Source: a virus. From it: 48,383 nucleotides of DNA. The notes beneath the pieces were generated by a model. That model searched no databases. It was not told the origin of the DNA and saw only the letters and a program-made list of their open reading frames with translations. The stretch lies in the IMG/VR virus record IMGVR_UViG_3300027712_001407, positions 1 through 48,383 of that record, one strand, 5' to 3'. Position numbers and translations under genes: made by a program. Positions 7,981-15,444 of this stretch are shown one piece after another; the first letter of the stretch is position 1, and each line of letters starts with the position of its first letter.

Positions 7981-8038
7981 TATTTTTTAGAAGGGATAAT
8001 CTTTTTAATCAAACCAAACAAACAAACACACAACACAC
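7981..8038 (+). promoter_or_regulatory. CA-rich 5' leader of the AAA+ gene
   Basis: The 25 nt before the ATG at 8039 consist almost only of A and C (AAACAAACAAACACACAAC), so they should be unstructured. A similar leader precedes rIIB. No AAACACTG box is present. Confidence 0.45.
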
Positions 8039-9247
8039 ATGTCACTAAAAGTATTGCAACAGGGTCGCGATGTATTTCTCGTTGAAGCTCAACAAACGTC
8101 TGATGTTTTGCCAGTCGGTAATTACGATCTTTCGTTTAATGAGTTCAAGGGTTATTACCTGACGAAGAAGGATGATTTCAGCCTTCCTAGTAAGATTTAT
8201 GGCGATCCATACACCTTCGCAACTCGCGTTATCGCTACCGCCAATACCCTTCGTGAAGGGGGTCGTGGTATGGCTGTCCTTCTTTCTGGTAAAAAGGGAA
8301 CTGGTAAAAGTATCACCGCAAAGGTGATTGCTGCCAATTCCAACAGGCCAGTTATCGGTATCTCTGTTCCTTATACGGGACAAGGACTCACCAACTTTAT
8401 TAATGGTATCGAAACGCCTTGTGTGTTCGTTCTTGATGAATTTGAGAAGACTTTCAACGATCCCGATTCTCGTAACTATCTTCTGAGTCTTCTTGATGGT
8501 ATGGCAAGCTCCCGCCATCTGTTTGTTCTCACTTCCAATGAGAGCAATATCGGTGAGTTCTTCGATAGCCGTCCGGGTCGTATTCGTTATCACAAGCAGT
8601 ATAACACTCTGGACAATTCTATTATCCACAGCATTATTGATGACAAGATTTCCGATCCTATTCTCAACGATGCGATGAAGAAGGCTTCTGAAATGTTCTT
8701 CGATCTTAGCCCCGACTCTCTGATTTCCATGATTGAAGAAAGTCTGATGTATAACGAAGTGCCAGAACAGTTCCTTGAGTTCTTCAATGTTCGCAATCAG
8801 GAAAACACTCGTTTCGAGGCTTTCGTCACGGTTCGTAAGTGGCGGATGAAGAAGGCTCATAAGGGTCAGCCTAATTTTGTCGAACCCAATAGTGATCTGT
8901 GGTATGAAATTGACAATGCTCTTGATACCATCGAAGAAATGAATCTTACTTCTGCTTTTGATGTTGAAGGTGCTATCGGCGTTGATCTTATCAAGCATAT
9001 TGAGTTCTCGCAGCAGAGCTATCACAGCTACTACTGCAATCCGTTCTCGGATCGTCAGCGCATTGTCATCAACTGGATGCTCAATACTGATCGCAAGAGC
9101 GATTCCCGCGATAGTTATGACATCAATTGGTTCCGCGACGAATGCACAATTGTTCGTCAGGGCAACGATATGATCGTCACCAACAACCGCATAGGTGATG
9201 TGCTTACCCTTAAGGTTTCCGAGACTTCTAAGGCTAACGCATTCTAA
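8039..9247 (+). CDS. AAA+ ATPase
   Basis: A 402-residue protein with Walker A GKKGTGKS (84-91), Walker B CVFVLDEFEK near 130, a sensor-1-like LTSNES near 165 and an arginine-finger-like RPGR just after. The C-terminal 200 residues are not recognised. AAA+ proteins of this simple one-module type remodel proteins or nucleic acids. A second single-module AAA+ gene lies at 14.2 kb. Its codons are more C-ending than those of its small neighbours, which together with the A/C-only leader suggests strong expression. The 3' region lies next to two small genes. Confidence 0.8.
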   Translation: MSLKVLQQGRDVFLVEAQQTSDVLPVGNYDLSFNEFKGYYLTKKDDFSLPSKIYGDPYTFATRVIATANTLREGGRGMAVLLSGKKGTGKSITAKVIAANSNRPVIGISVPYTGQGLTNFINGIETPCVFVLDEFEKTFNDPDSRNYLLSLLDGMASSRHLFVLTSNESNIGEFFDSRPGRIRYHKQYNTLDNSIIHSIIDDKISDPILNDAMKKASEMFFDLSPDSLISMIEESLMYNEVPEQFLEFFNVRNQENTRFEAFVTVRKWRMKKAHKGQPNFVEPNSDLWYEIDNALDTIEEMNLTSAFDVEGAIGVDLIKHIEFSQQSYHSYYCNPFSDRQRIVINWMLNTDRKSDSRDSYDINWFRDECTIVRQGNDMIVTNNRIGDVLTLKVSETSKANAF

Positions 9248-9297
9248 AGATACAAAAGACCTGAGTAAAATAGTCATTAAACTGCTCTCTTCAATTT

Positions 9298-9474
9298 ATG
9301 AAAACACCAGATAATGTTTTGATCGCTGCTTTGAAAATTTTGGTTGATGATATTTCATCGGAAGATGGAGTAGCCAATGCTTGTATTGACGAAGCCGCAA
9401 ATAGATTGGAGGAACTTATTGCAGAGAATTTAAAGTTGTCTGCAATAATCCTTAAAATGAAAGACGCTATATGA
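9298..9474 (+). CDS. small helical hypothetical protein
   Basis: A 58-residue frame beginning MKTPDNVLIAALKILVDD, mostly helical and acidic, with a predicted amphipathic C-terminal helix. The stop overlaps the next ATG (ATGA at 9471). A degenerate promoter cassette (AAACTGCTCTC) lies about 20 nt upstream. No family recognised. Confidence 0.55.
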   Translation: MKTPDNVLIAALKILVDDISSEDGVANACIDEAANRLEELIAENLKLSAIILKMKDAI

Positions 9475-9752
9475 AATACGAAGTTGTTAAATCTGAGGGA
9501 TGTATGTCATTTGGCACTACTGTAAATGGTAAAGATTGGTCTGGTGAATATGAACCAACCCTAATGACCGAATCTGAAAAGGAAGAATTTGTCGACTTTC
9601 TTCTAGAGGAGTTTAAGCGACAGCTAAAAAACAATACAGTATCCATTGATGAGTTGCTTGGTTGCTTTCAATATGACTCATGCGAGGAAGAGGATAGTTA
9701 CTGCGAAACATGCGGTGACTCTGTATCAGAGACAACTTGGAAATTTGAATAA
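9471..9752 (+). CDS. small protein with C-terminal CxxC
   Basis: A 93-residue acidic protein; the C-terminal part has CEEEDSYCETCGD with three cysteines in a zinc-binding-like spacing. Its start overlaps the preceding stop (ATGA). Function unknown. Confidence 0.6.
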   Translation: MKYEVVKSEGCMSFGTTVNGKDWSGEYEPTLMTESEKEEFVDFLLEEFKRQLKNNTVSIDELLGCFQYDSCEEEDSYCETCGDSVSETTWKFE

Positions 9753-9777
9753 TAAAACACTGCGGTAGTGTAATGGC
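9753..9777 (+). promoter_or_regulatory. AAACACTG promoter cassette before the 2H gene
   Basis: AAACACTG at 9755-9762, CGG, TAGTGT, 6 nt (AATGGC), ATG at 9778. Confidence 0.75.
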
Positions 9778-10212
9778 ATGCGATCTGGACTGGGCAAGCT
9801 CAAGGTGAATATGAATCCTCAACGAATTGTTGTTGAGCTTGATTCAGATTTCATCCGCTATTATCTCTGGTTCATCAAACGTGAATATTGGATTGATCTG
9901 CACACTCCTCTTTATGGAGCGCATATCACTATTACAAATCCGAAGCTGCATTCAAACATCAATTACAATCTCGCCAATAAGAAATATGATGGTAAAGTCG
10001 TATCGTTTGAATATGATGTTAATCCTGTGAGAGGTGGGTTGAATAAAGGTTTTGTAATGTTTTACCTTCGTGTATTTTCCAACCAGATCGAATCAATCAA
10101 AAAAGATCTTAATGTTGTCGAACGCAATGGCTACAAAGGACTGCATATCACTCTAGGAACAAATAAAAATGGCGACCGTTTTTGGTGGCCTGAACTAATC
10201 ACAATCAAATAA
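9778..10212 (+). CDS. 2H phosphoesterase-like protein
   Basis: A 144-residue protein with two HxT motifs, HITI near residue 49 and HITL near 123, each in a beta strand. This is the signature of the 2H phosphoesterase (LigT/CPDase) fold, which opens cyclic phosphates at RNA ends or cleaves 2'-5' linkages. Start: the cassette places ATG 9778 six nt after the -10 hexamer; a second in-frame ATG at 9811 has AAGGTG upstream and could be used instead. It is followed 1 nt later by a P-loop kinase-like gene, which fits an RNA end-healing pair. Alternative: an enzyme degrading a cyclic-oligonucleotide defence signal. Confidence 0.75.
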   Translation: MRSGLGKLKVNMNPQRIVVELDSDFIRYYLWFIKREYWIDLHTPLYGAHITITNPKLHSNINYNLANKKYDGKVVSFEYDVNPVRGGLNKGFVMFYLRVFSNQIESIKKDLNVVERNGYKGLHITLGTNKNGDRFWWPELITIK

Positions 10213-10213
10213 T

Positions 10214-10627
10214 ATGAACAAACAAATTATCCTATTGCGCTCCGTGTCGGGTGCAGGTAAAAGCACATTCGCAAAACTTCTAACCTCTCGTATTGGGTGG
10301 GTGGCTGTCTGCGCTGATGATTACTTTACTGATGCCGATGGTAATTATAATTTTGATGCTACCAAGCTTTCCAATGCTCATGCTGAATGCAAGTTTAATT
10401 TCATGGAAGCTCTTAATGAAGTTACTGTGGAAGGTATTGTTGTTGCAAATACCAATACAACTCCTGCTGAATGCAAGTTTTACGAACAAGAAGCTGCTAA
10501 GGTCGGCGCTACTGTCTTCCACATTGTCATGGAGAATCGCCACGGCAACAGTAATGTTCATAACGTTCCCGAGAACGTTCTTCAGCGCCAAGAAGCGAAC
10601 ATCCGCAATAATCTGAAACTCATTTGA
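10214..10627 (+). CDS. P-loop kinase of the polynucleotide kinase/AAA_33 type
   Basis: A 137-residue protein with Walker A VSGAGKST (11-18), an ADDYF segment near 37, ANTNTTPAEC near 80 and a C-terminal NVPENVLQRQEANI. This pattern is that of the polynucleotide-kinase/zeta-like P-loop family (AAA_33), also found in the kinase part of T4 Pnkp. It lacks a phosphatase domain. With the adjacent 2H protein and two RNA ligases it could heal cleaved RNA ends (inference). Confidence 0.78.
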   Translation: MNKQIILLRSVSGAGKSTFAKLLTSRIGWVAVCADDYFTDADGNYNFDATKLSNAHAECKFNFMEALNEVTVEGIVVANTNTTPAECKFYEQEAAKVGATVFHIVMENRHGNSNVHNVPENVLQRQEANIRNNLKLI

Positions 10628-10631
10628 TTCA

Positions 10632-10657
10632 TAAAACACTGCTCTAATGTAGCAACC
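10632..10657 (+). promoter_or_regulatory. AAACACTG promoter cassette before the ligase fragment
   Basis: AAACACTG at 10634-10641, CTC, TAATGT, 7 nt, ATG at 10658. Confidence 0.7.
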
Positions 10658-10837
10658 ATGAAGTTACCGAATACAGAACAGTTCAATATCAAGGATGTTG
10701 TGGTCGATGGCGATGAATGCCTTCTCATCACTCCTACTGATATGGGAACGCATTGGGATGATTCAAATGCTCACTTTCGTAGCTGTTTGCTTCGAAAGGA
10801 TGATCATAAGGTTATCAGCCTCGGATTAAAAATTTGA
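10658..10837 (+). pseudogene. N-terminal fragment of an Rnl1-like RNA ligase
   Basis: A 59-residue frame with its own promoter. Residues 13-58 (DVVVDGDECLLITP, then HFRS and VISLGLK) align with residues 20-66 of the full RNA ligase at 11634 with about 40% identity, and then it stops abruptly. The break is followed at once by the HNH endonuclease gene and then the full ligase. The best reading is the 5' end of an older ligase gene left behind when the endonuclease cassette entered and brought a replacement N-terminus. It may still be expressed as a short peptide. Confidence 0.7.
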
Positions 10838-10862
10838 CAATTTTAGAGAAAATTACTAAATA
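10834..10862 (+). promoter_or_regulatory. promoter of the HNH endonuclease gene
   Basis: TTGACA at 10834-10839, 17-nt spacer, TAAATA at 10857-10862, then 5 nt to the ATG at 10868. The TAAATA box and its distance match the late genes of the right-hand region. Confidence 0.55.
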
Positions 10863-10867
10863 GTAGT

Positions 10868-11641
10868 ATGACAACTATTATTTGTAAAAAGTGCAATACT
10901 AAAAAAGAACTGAGTAAGGATAATTTTAGACCTGAGAAAAAAACTGCATTGGGATTCGACACTACATGCAAAGCGTGCCGAAATAAAAGACAATCACAAA
11001 TACGAAAAGACGATCCTGATAGATTTAAAGCTATTGATCAACGCGCCAGAAAAACCGAGAGATACAAAAAATATCAAGCCGAATACAGATCAAATAATGT
11101 TCAGTCTTTGAAGGATAACTCCAAGAGTAACTATTTTAAAAATAAAGAAGCGTATCTGCGAAGAAGCAAAGAACAGCGAATACGATTAGGTGATGCTTAT
11201 AAAAAATATCAAAAAGATTATAAAATAAAAAATAAAAATAAACTTGCAGCCAATTATTTACTTAAATTAAAGAATGATCCCATCGCAAAATTAAAACACT
11301 CATTAAGAAATCAATTTAGAAAATTAATAAAAGGTCATCATAAACAAAACACTGTGCTATCGTATATTGGATGTGATGTTGAGTTTCTAAAAAATTGGCT
11401 CTCGACACAATTCAAAGAAGGTATGTCTTGGGAAAACCACGGGTCGGTATGGCATGTTGATCACATTATCCCATGTTCAGTTTTTGATTTTTCTAATGAA
11501 GATGAATTAACAAAATGTTGGAATTATACTAATTTAAGACCCCTTTTCGTTAAAGAAAATTTAGCAAAATCTGATAAAATAAAAGATGATAGAGGCAGAA
11601 ATTACACATCATACAGCGAATATCAAAAACAAAATGACTAA
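10868..11641 (+). CDS. HNH homing endonuclease
   Basis: A 257-residue protein. Residues 1-45 hold a zinc ribbon (CKKC and CKAC). A long Lys-rich middle is followed by the HNH core near 190-225: WHVDHIIPCSVFDF, then CWNYTNLRPL and ENLAKSDK. The composition is strongly AT-rich with many Lys and Asn. It sits between a ligase fragment and a full ligase and overlaps the latter's start by 8 nt, as expected for a free-standing homing endonuclease that targets the ligase gene. It has a late-type promoter, unlike its neighbours. Confidence 0.85.
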   Translation: MTTIICKKCNTKKELSKDNFRPEKKTALGFDTTCKACRNKRQSQIRKDDPDRFKAIDQRARKTERYKKYQAEYRSNNVQSLKDNSKSNYFKNKEAYLRRSKEQRIRLGDAYKKYQKDYKIKNKNKLAANYLLKLKNDPIAKLKHSLRNQFRKLIKGHHKQNTVLSYIGCDVEFLKNWLSTQFKEGMSWENHGSVWHVDHIIPCSVFDFSNEDELTKCWNYTNLRPLFVKENLAKSDKIKDDRGRNYTSYSEYQKQND

Positions 11642-12746
11642 TATAGTAAAAACATTTTTAGATACCAACGATCAAGAATTTAATTACAAGCCTGTAATAA
11701 TTCACGGTGATGATTTTTTGTTGATAACACCCAAAACGATGGCAACGAATTGGAATGATCTAAACTGTAATTTCAGAAGTGCTGTGGTCAATCCGATAAC
11801 ATTTCAAACAGTTTCACTTTCGTTCAAAAAGTTTGTTAATTTTTCTGAGCGTCCAGAGTTTCAGCCTTGGAATAATGATTGGAAGTTTACTGCTTTCCAC
11901 AAGCTTGATGGTAGTTTGTTGTGCGTTAGCAAGTATAAAGGTAAACATATCATCCGAACTCGCGGCACTACTGATGCTCGCCAAATGGCAAATGGTAATG
12001 AAATTGATTTTCTTATCAAAAAATATCCTCTCGCATTTGACAATGCATTTCTCAATGCTGAAAATGCATCCTTTCTTTTTGAATGGACTACACCTACCAA
12101 TATCATTTGCCTTCGAGAACACAATGAACCTACACTAACCCTCGTTGGTGCTATCCGTCACTCTAATTATGAATATCTTGATCCTGACACTTTGGATTTT
12201 GTGGGAGGTCATATTAAAATGGCTCGCCCAAATCGTTTTGAATTCAATTCGATCCATGATTGCCTTGCTGAAGTTAAAATGTGGCGTGGTAAAGAAGGAG
12301 TAGTTATTATTTCTCCTGATGGTCAAACCCTAAAGAAAATTAAGGGTGATGAATACTGCCAGATTCATAAGCTGGCTACTGGTATCAAGAATATCAATCA
12401 AGTTCTTGCTGTGTTCTTGGCGTCTCCTAAGTTTACCACAGTTGAAGACTTCCACAAGTATGTCGAAACCACGATTGATTATGAAATTGCTGAGAAGATC
12501 AAGGACGATATGGTGCCTATTGTTGAAGCATACAATAACTATCTCAAGAAGTTTGATCGTGTAAACAACGTGGTCCAGATTGTTAAAGGTATTGAGACTC
12601 GCAAAGAACAAGCTCAAATCATCCAACAGGATCTTCACAACTGGCAGCACGGTCATGCATTCACTCTGCTTGACAATCGGGAATTGTCTGATAAAATGAT
12701 TGAAAACGCTGTTCAGTTTGAACTGGATAAAATTATCAAACAATAA
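11634..12746 (+). CDS. RNA ligase, T4 Rnl1-like
   Basis: A 370-residue protein with motif I HKLDGSL (Lys90 the predicted AMP acceptor), motif III FLFEWTTP near 147, motif IV KEGVVIISP near 222 and motif V LKKIKGDEY near 235, plus a helical C-terminal domain. This is the layout of T4 RNA ligase 1, which reseals the anticodon loop of tRNAs cut by host nucleases such as PrrC. ATG 11634 overlaps the HNH stop. The first 80 or so residues are more AT-rich than the rest, which suggests that this end arrived with the endonuclease. T4 Rnl1 is 374 residues, so the length fits. Confidence 0.85.
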   Translation: MTNIVKTFLDTNDQEFNYKPVIIHGDDFLLITPKTMATNWNDLNCNFRSAVVNPITFQTVSLSFKKFVNFSERPEFQPWNNDWKFTAFHKLDGSLLCVSKYKGKHIIRTRGTTDARQMANGNEIDFLIKKYPLAFDNAFLNAENASFLFEWTTPTNIICLREHNEPTLTLVGAIRHSNYEYLDPDTLDFVGGHIKMARPNRFEFNSIHDCLAEVKMWRGKEGVVIISPDGQTLKKIKGDEYCQIHKLATGIKNINQVLAVFLASPKFTTVEDFHKYVETTIDYEIAEKIKDDMVPIVEAYNNYLKKFDRVNNVVQIVKGIETRKEQAQIIQQDLHNWQHGHAFTLLDNRELSDKMIENAVQFELDKIIKQ

Positions 12747-12749
12747 AAT

Positions 12750-12992
12750 ATGAAACTAATACTAGCAACCGCCAAATTTTGTGGACCATGCTCTCAACTC
12801 AAGAATAAGTTGAAAACTGCTTCTCTTGAAGTTGAAACTATTGAACTTGAAAATGATGTTGAGTTTTTCAAAAAACATGGAATCAAATCTGTTCCACGTT
12901 TGGTTGTCATTGATGCAGATGATAATACAGTTGAACTGATTCAAGGAATGGATGATATTATCACTAAAATTAAAGATCATGCTAAAGATTAA
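12750..12992 (+). CDS. thioredoxin-like protein (CGPC)
   Basis: An 80-residue minimal thioredoxin fold: FCGPC active site at 10-14, HGIKSVPRLVV with the cis-proline loop near 48-53. It lacks the N-terminal helix of full thioredoxin, as do many phage thioredoxins/glutaredoxins. It probably reduces disulfides, for example in ribonucleotide reductase, though no such gene is visible here. Starts 3 nt after the RNA ligase gene. A second CGPC protein is at 47.9 kb. Confidence 0.85.
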   Translation: MKLILATAKFCGPCSQLKNKLKTASLEVETIELENDVEFFKKHGIKSVPRLVVIDADDNTVELIQGMDDIITKIKDHAKD

Positions 12993-13626
12993 AAAGTCAC
13001 GTAAAGATTACTCAAGCATTAAGGTGTGTAGTGATATTCACTATGGACACGATAGGGATTTCCTTTATAGTCCTCGCGGTTTCGATACTGCAAAAGAACA
13101 CAATGATTGGATGGATGAGCAATTCGCTCAACTTGATCCAAACAATCTTCTAGTGTGTCTTGGTGATGTTGGTCTTAGTATCGGATCAGGTCCAATCATT
13201 GATTTCCTCAATCGCATTCCTTGCGAAACGCTGATGGTTTGGGGTAATCATAACTCAGGTGTCTATCAAGCTTATAGGGAAGCTCTTCCTGTTGGGTTTG
13301 AAAAGTGTGAAATTTATCCGCTTCGTATCGCTCCAAATGTAAACATGATTGGAGAATCATTTCTTCTTGATATTGATCATGATAGGTTCTTTTGCACTCA
13401 CATGAGTCCGTTAATCTTTCATGACCAGAACAAGGGAAGAGTATGTTTGTGTGGTCATTCACATGGCAATCTCAAGCAAATCAATTCTGACCGGGATGAT
13501 TTTGGCAAGATTCTGGATTGCGGTGTTGAAAATGCCAAGGCACACAATGGAACCGCATTTTTTGATATTGATGAGGTCGTTTCCATCCTTCGAAAGAAAA
13601 ACATTTCATCATTCGATCATCATTGA
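12979..13626 (+). CDS. calcineurin-like metallophosphoesterase
   Basis: A 215-residue protein with SDIHYGHDRDF at the N-terminus, CLGDVG near 63, WGNHNSG near 92, FCTHMSPL near 143 and CGHSHGN near 163: the five metal-binding blocks. The layout resembles YfcE/cyanophage phosphoesterases. ATG 12979 is chosen because it gives the usual short N-terminus and overlaps the previous gene only slightly. Substrate unknown. Confidence 0.85.
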   Translation: MLKIKKSRKDYSSIKVCSDIHYGHDRDFLYSPRGFDTAKEHNDWMDEQFAQLDPNNLLVCLGDVGLSIGSGPIIDFLNRIPCETLMVWGNHNSGVYQAYREALPVGFEKCEIYPLRIAPNVNMIGESFLLDIDHDRFFCTHMSPLIFHDQNKGRVCLCGHSHGNLKQINSDRDDFGKILDCGVENAKAHNGTAFFDIDEVVSILRKKNISSFDHH

Positions 13627-13630
13627 TCGT

Positions 13631-13658
13631 TTGACAAAATGGAAAAGTGTGATAGAGT
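13631..13658 (+). promoter_or_regulatory. possible sigma70-like promoter
   Basis: TTGACA at 13631-13636, 16 nt, TAGAGT at 13653-13658, only 2 nt before the ATG at 13661. If it is real, the next in-frame ATG (13676) may be the true start of the gene. Confidence 0.35.
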
Positions 13659-13660
13659 AG

Positions 13661-13882
13661 ATGAAACTAGACTTTATGACAGAAGATGAAATTGAAAATG
13701 AATATGTTAAACTTACTGCAAAGTATGAAAAAGTGTTGACTCTTCCAACCTATACAATAGATGAAATAAATCGAAAACAAAAACTGATCAAACAACTAAA
13801 AGATCAAGTTAATAATTTAATTTGTATTGGAGAAGTTGAACATTTCCTTGAAAATGGCCCTATGGGCAAAGACCCCGAATAA
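13661..13882 (+). CDS. small helical hypothetical protein
   Basis: A 73-residue charged, helical protein with a likely coiled-coil segment (residues 14-55, heptad-like Leu/Ile). No family recognised. Met6 (13676) is an alternative start if the nearby sigma70-like promoter is used. Confidence 0.55.
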   Translation: MKLDFMTEDEIENEYVKLTAKYEKVLTLPTYTIDEINRKQKLIKQLKDQVNNLICIGEVEHFLENGPMGKDPE

Positions 13883-13890
13883 TTTACCGT

Positions 13891-14124
13891 ATGAAAAAGA
13901 CAACAAATAAGAAAGACAAGAACTGGCTCCGTAATCCAAAGCAGAGGAAGAATCCAAAGCTTTTTACCGCTCAGTTTGTGCAGATGACAGATGGCAGTTT
14001 CCGAATCATCGGAAATGAAACTAAGGTTCTTTCACGAAAGAACCAACATTCTAACGAATGGGTGAATGTAGACACTCGCGATTTTGCTCGCGAAGTTCGA
14101 ATGAATGGCATCCATTCGTTGTAA
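13891..14124 (+). CDS. small basic hypothetical protein
   Basis: A 77-residue protein with a very basic N-terminus (about ten Lys/Arg in the first 25 residues) followed by FTAQFVQMTDGSFRIIGN, a likely beta hairpin. It could bind nucleic acid, but no family is recognised. Confidence 0.55.
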   Translation: MKKTTNKKDKNWLRNPKQRKNPKLFTAQFVQMTDGSFRIIGNETKVLSRKNQHSNEWVNVDTRDFAREVRMNGIHSL

Positions 14125-14218
14125 TGCAAACATTTAGGCATGGTGTAAGTAACACATTTCATTTTCTTGAAAAGCTTCTGGATCATACCAGATGCCTAAA
14201 ACATTTTAAATTAAAAAT

Positions 14219-15334
14219 ATGGTCATTAATAATTTACAAGAGTTGCAAGTTTTCGTGGATCAAGTTACATGGCTAACTGCCAAATTATCACATCACCGTA
14301 TCAGATTTGCTAATGAATATGATATTCAGCATCTGTATTTTCCCGAAACTCCATACATTTCTCTTAATTTAAAAAATGTTACCGACCAGCATAAAATTCT
14401 GTTTGAACTTCAAAAGTTTGGATTTATTTTTTACAAACACGCTGAAATAAGTGAAATGATCAATATCGAGCGTCAAGCAACTATTAGTTTGACTAAGACA
14501 TTTGATTTTGATTTATTTGACGAGACGGATGGCGTAAAGTCTATTAAATCAAAAATTGGAATTGTGTTAACATGTCCTCATTATGAAAGCAATCGTGATT
14601 TCATAATTGAATTGATGACATTCTTGATCAACAAGATCAACGATGATAACAAGGAAGATGAACACAAATTCTACATGATTGCACAGTCCAATCATGGACT
14701 TTACAATATTGAAACCACTTGCAAAGCTGTTGAAATCAAGGACAATCGTTATGACCTTTATTACGGTGCAGATTTTCCCCATGATAAGTTTGTAGAGTTT
14801 GTTACTGGAGACACCAACAACTTTATGCTTCTTCACGGTGATCCGGGAACTGGTAAAAGTAACTACCTTAAGAATCTTGTTGGTATGAGCAAGCGTGACG
14901 TTATCTATATTCCACCAAGCATGTTGGCTGCTATTGCTCGACCAGACTTTGTTTCTTACATGCTCAGTAATAAAGGTAAGATTCTGTTGATTGAAGATGC
15001 TGAACAAGTTCTCAGCATTGATCGTAATTCAGCTACCAACAATTTGCTTGGCCTTACTGATGGCTTCCTTAAAGATAGTCTTGATCTTAAGGTGATCGCT
15101 ACCATGAATGCTCCTCTCAATCAAATTGATCCAGCGTTGATGCGCAAAGGTAGATTGCACTTTGAATATAAGTTTGACAAGCTTAATGTTGATGAGGCTC
15201 GTAAACTTGCTGAGTTCTTGGAACTCAAAAGAACCATCAACAACGACATGACACTTGCCGAGATTTTCAACAATGATGAAGTTGCTATTGAGAATTCTTT
15301 TGAAAAGAAAGTAATTGGTTTTGGAGCTTATTAA
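14219..15334 (+). CDS. BCS1-like AAA+ ATPase
   Basis: A 371-residue protein. The N-terminal 195 residues are not recognised. The C-terminal AAA+ module has Walker A GDPGTGKS (207-214), Walker B ILLIEDAEQ near 260, sensor-1 VIATMNAP near 295 and an arginine-finger LMRKGRL near 308. This set (especially DP.L.RKGR) resembles BCS1/ClpX-like remodellers. The TAA stop runs into the next promoter box. A 94-nt gap precedes the start and holds no clear promoter cassette. Confidence 0.82.
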   Translation: MVINNLQELQVFVDQVTWLTAKLSHHRIRFANEYDIQHLYFPETPYISLNLKNVTDQHKILFELQKFGFIFYKHAEISEMINIERQATISLTKTFDFDLFDETDGVKSIKSKIGIVLTCPHYESNRDFIIELMTFLINKINDDNKEDEHKFYMIAQSNHGLYNIETTCKAVEIKDNRYDLYYGADFPHDKFVEFVTGDTNNFMLLHGDPGTGKSNYLKNLVGMSKRDVIYIPPSMLAAIARPDFVSYMLSNKGKILLIEDAEQVLSIDRNSATNNLLGLTDGFLKDSLDLKVIATMNAPLNQIDPALMRKGRLHFEYKFDKLNVDEARKLAEFLELKRTINNDMTLAEIFNNDEVAIENSFEKKVIGFGAY

Positions 15335-15355
15335 ACACTGCCTTACTCTACAAAC
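15332..15355 (+). promoter_or_regulatory. AAACACTG promoter cassette (first of two before rIIA)
   Basis: AAACACTG at 15333-15340, CCT, TACTCT, 6 nt, ATG of an 11-residue frame at 15356. Confidence 0.7.
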
Positions 15356-15391
15356 ATGATCAATCACCAAGCAACACTATTCACCAAACGT
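15356..15391 (+). CDS. 11-residue open frame after a promoter
   Basis: ATG to TGA, MINHQATLFTKR-like short peptide placed at the exact cassette distance. It lies between two promoters, so it may be a leader peptide or the remnant of a lost gene. Confidence 0.3.
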
Positions 15392-15416
15392 TGAATGTGT
15401 TCTGATCAGCCAACAA

Positions 15417-15444
15417 TAAAACACTGACCTAGAGTAATAGCACG
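15417..15444 (+). promoter_or_regulatory. AAACACTG promoter cassette before rIIA
   Basis: AAACACTG at 15419-15426, ACC, TAGAGT, 9 nt, ATG at 15445. Confidence 0.72.

Noticed and set aside
8045-9277. A 410-residue minus-strand open frame opposite the AAA+ gene
   Set aside because: The + strand frame has clear Walker motifs. The reverse frame is a codon-bias shadow with no recognisable motif.
11348-11355. An AAACACTG in the HNH endonuclease gene
   Set aside because: It is inside the coding sequence with no downstream start codon at cassette distance; probably chance.
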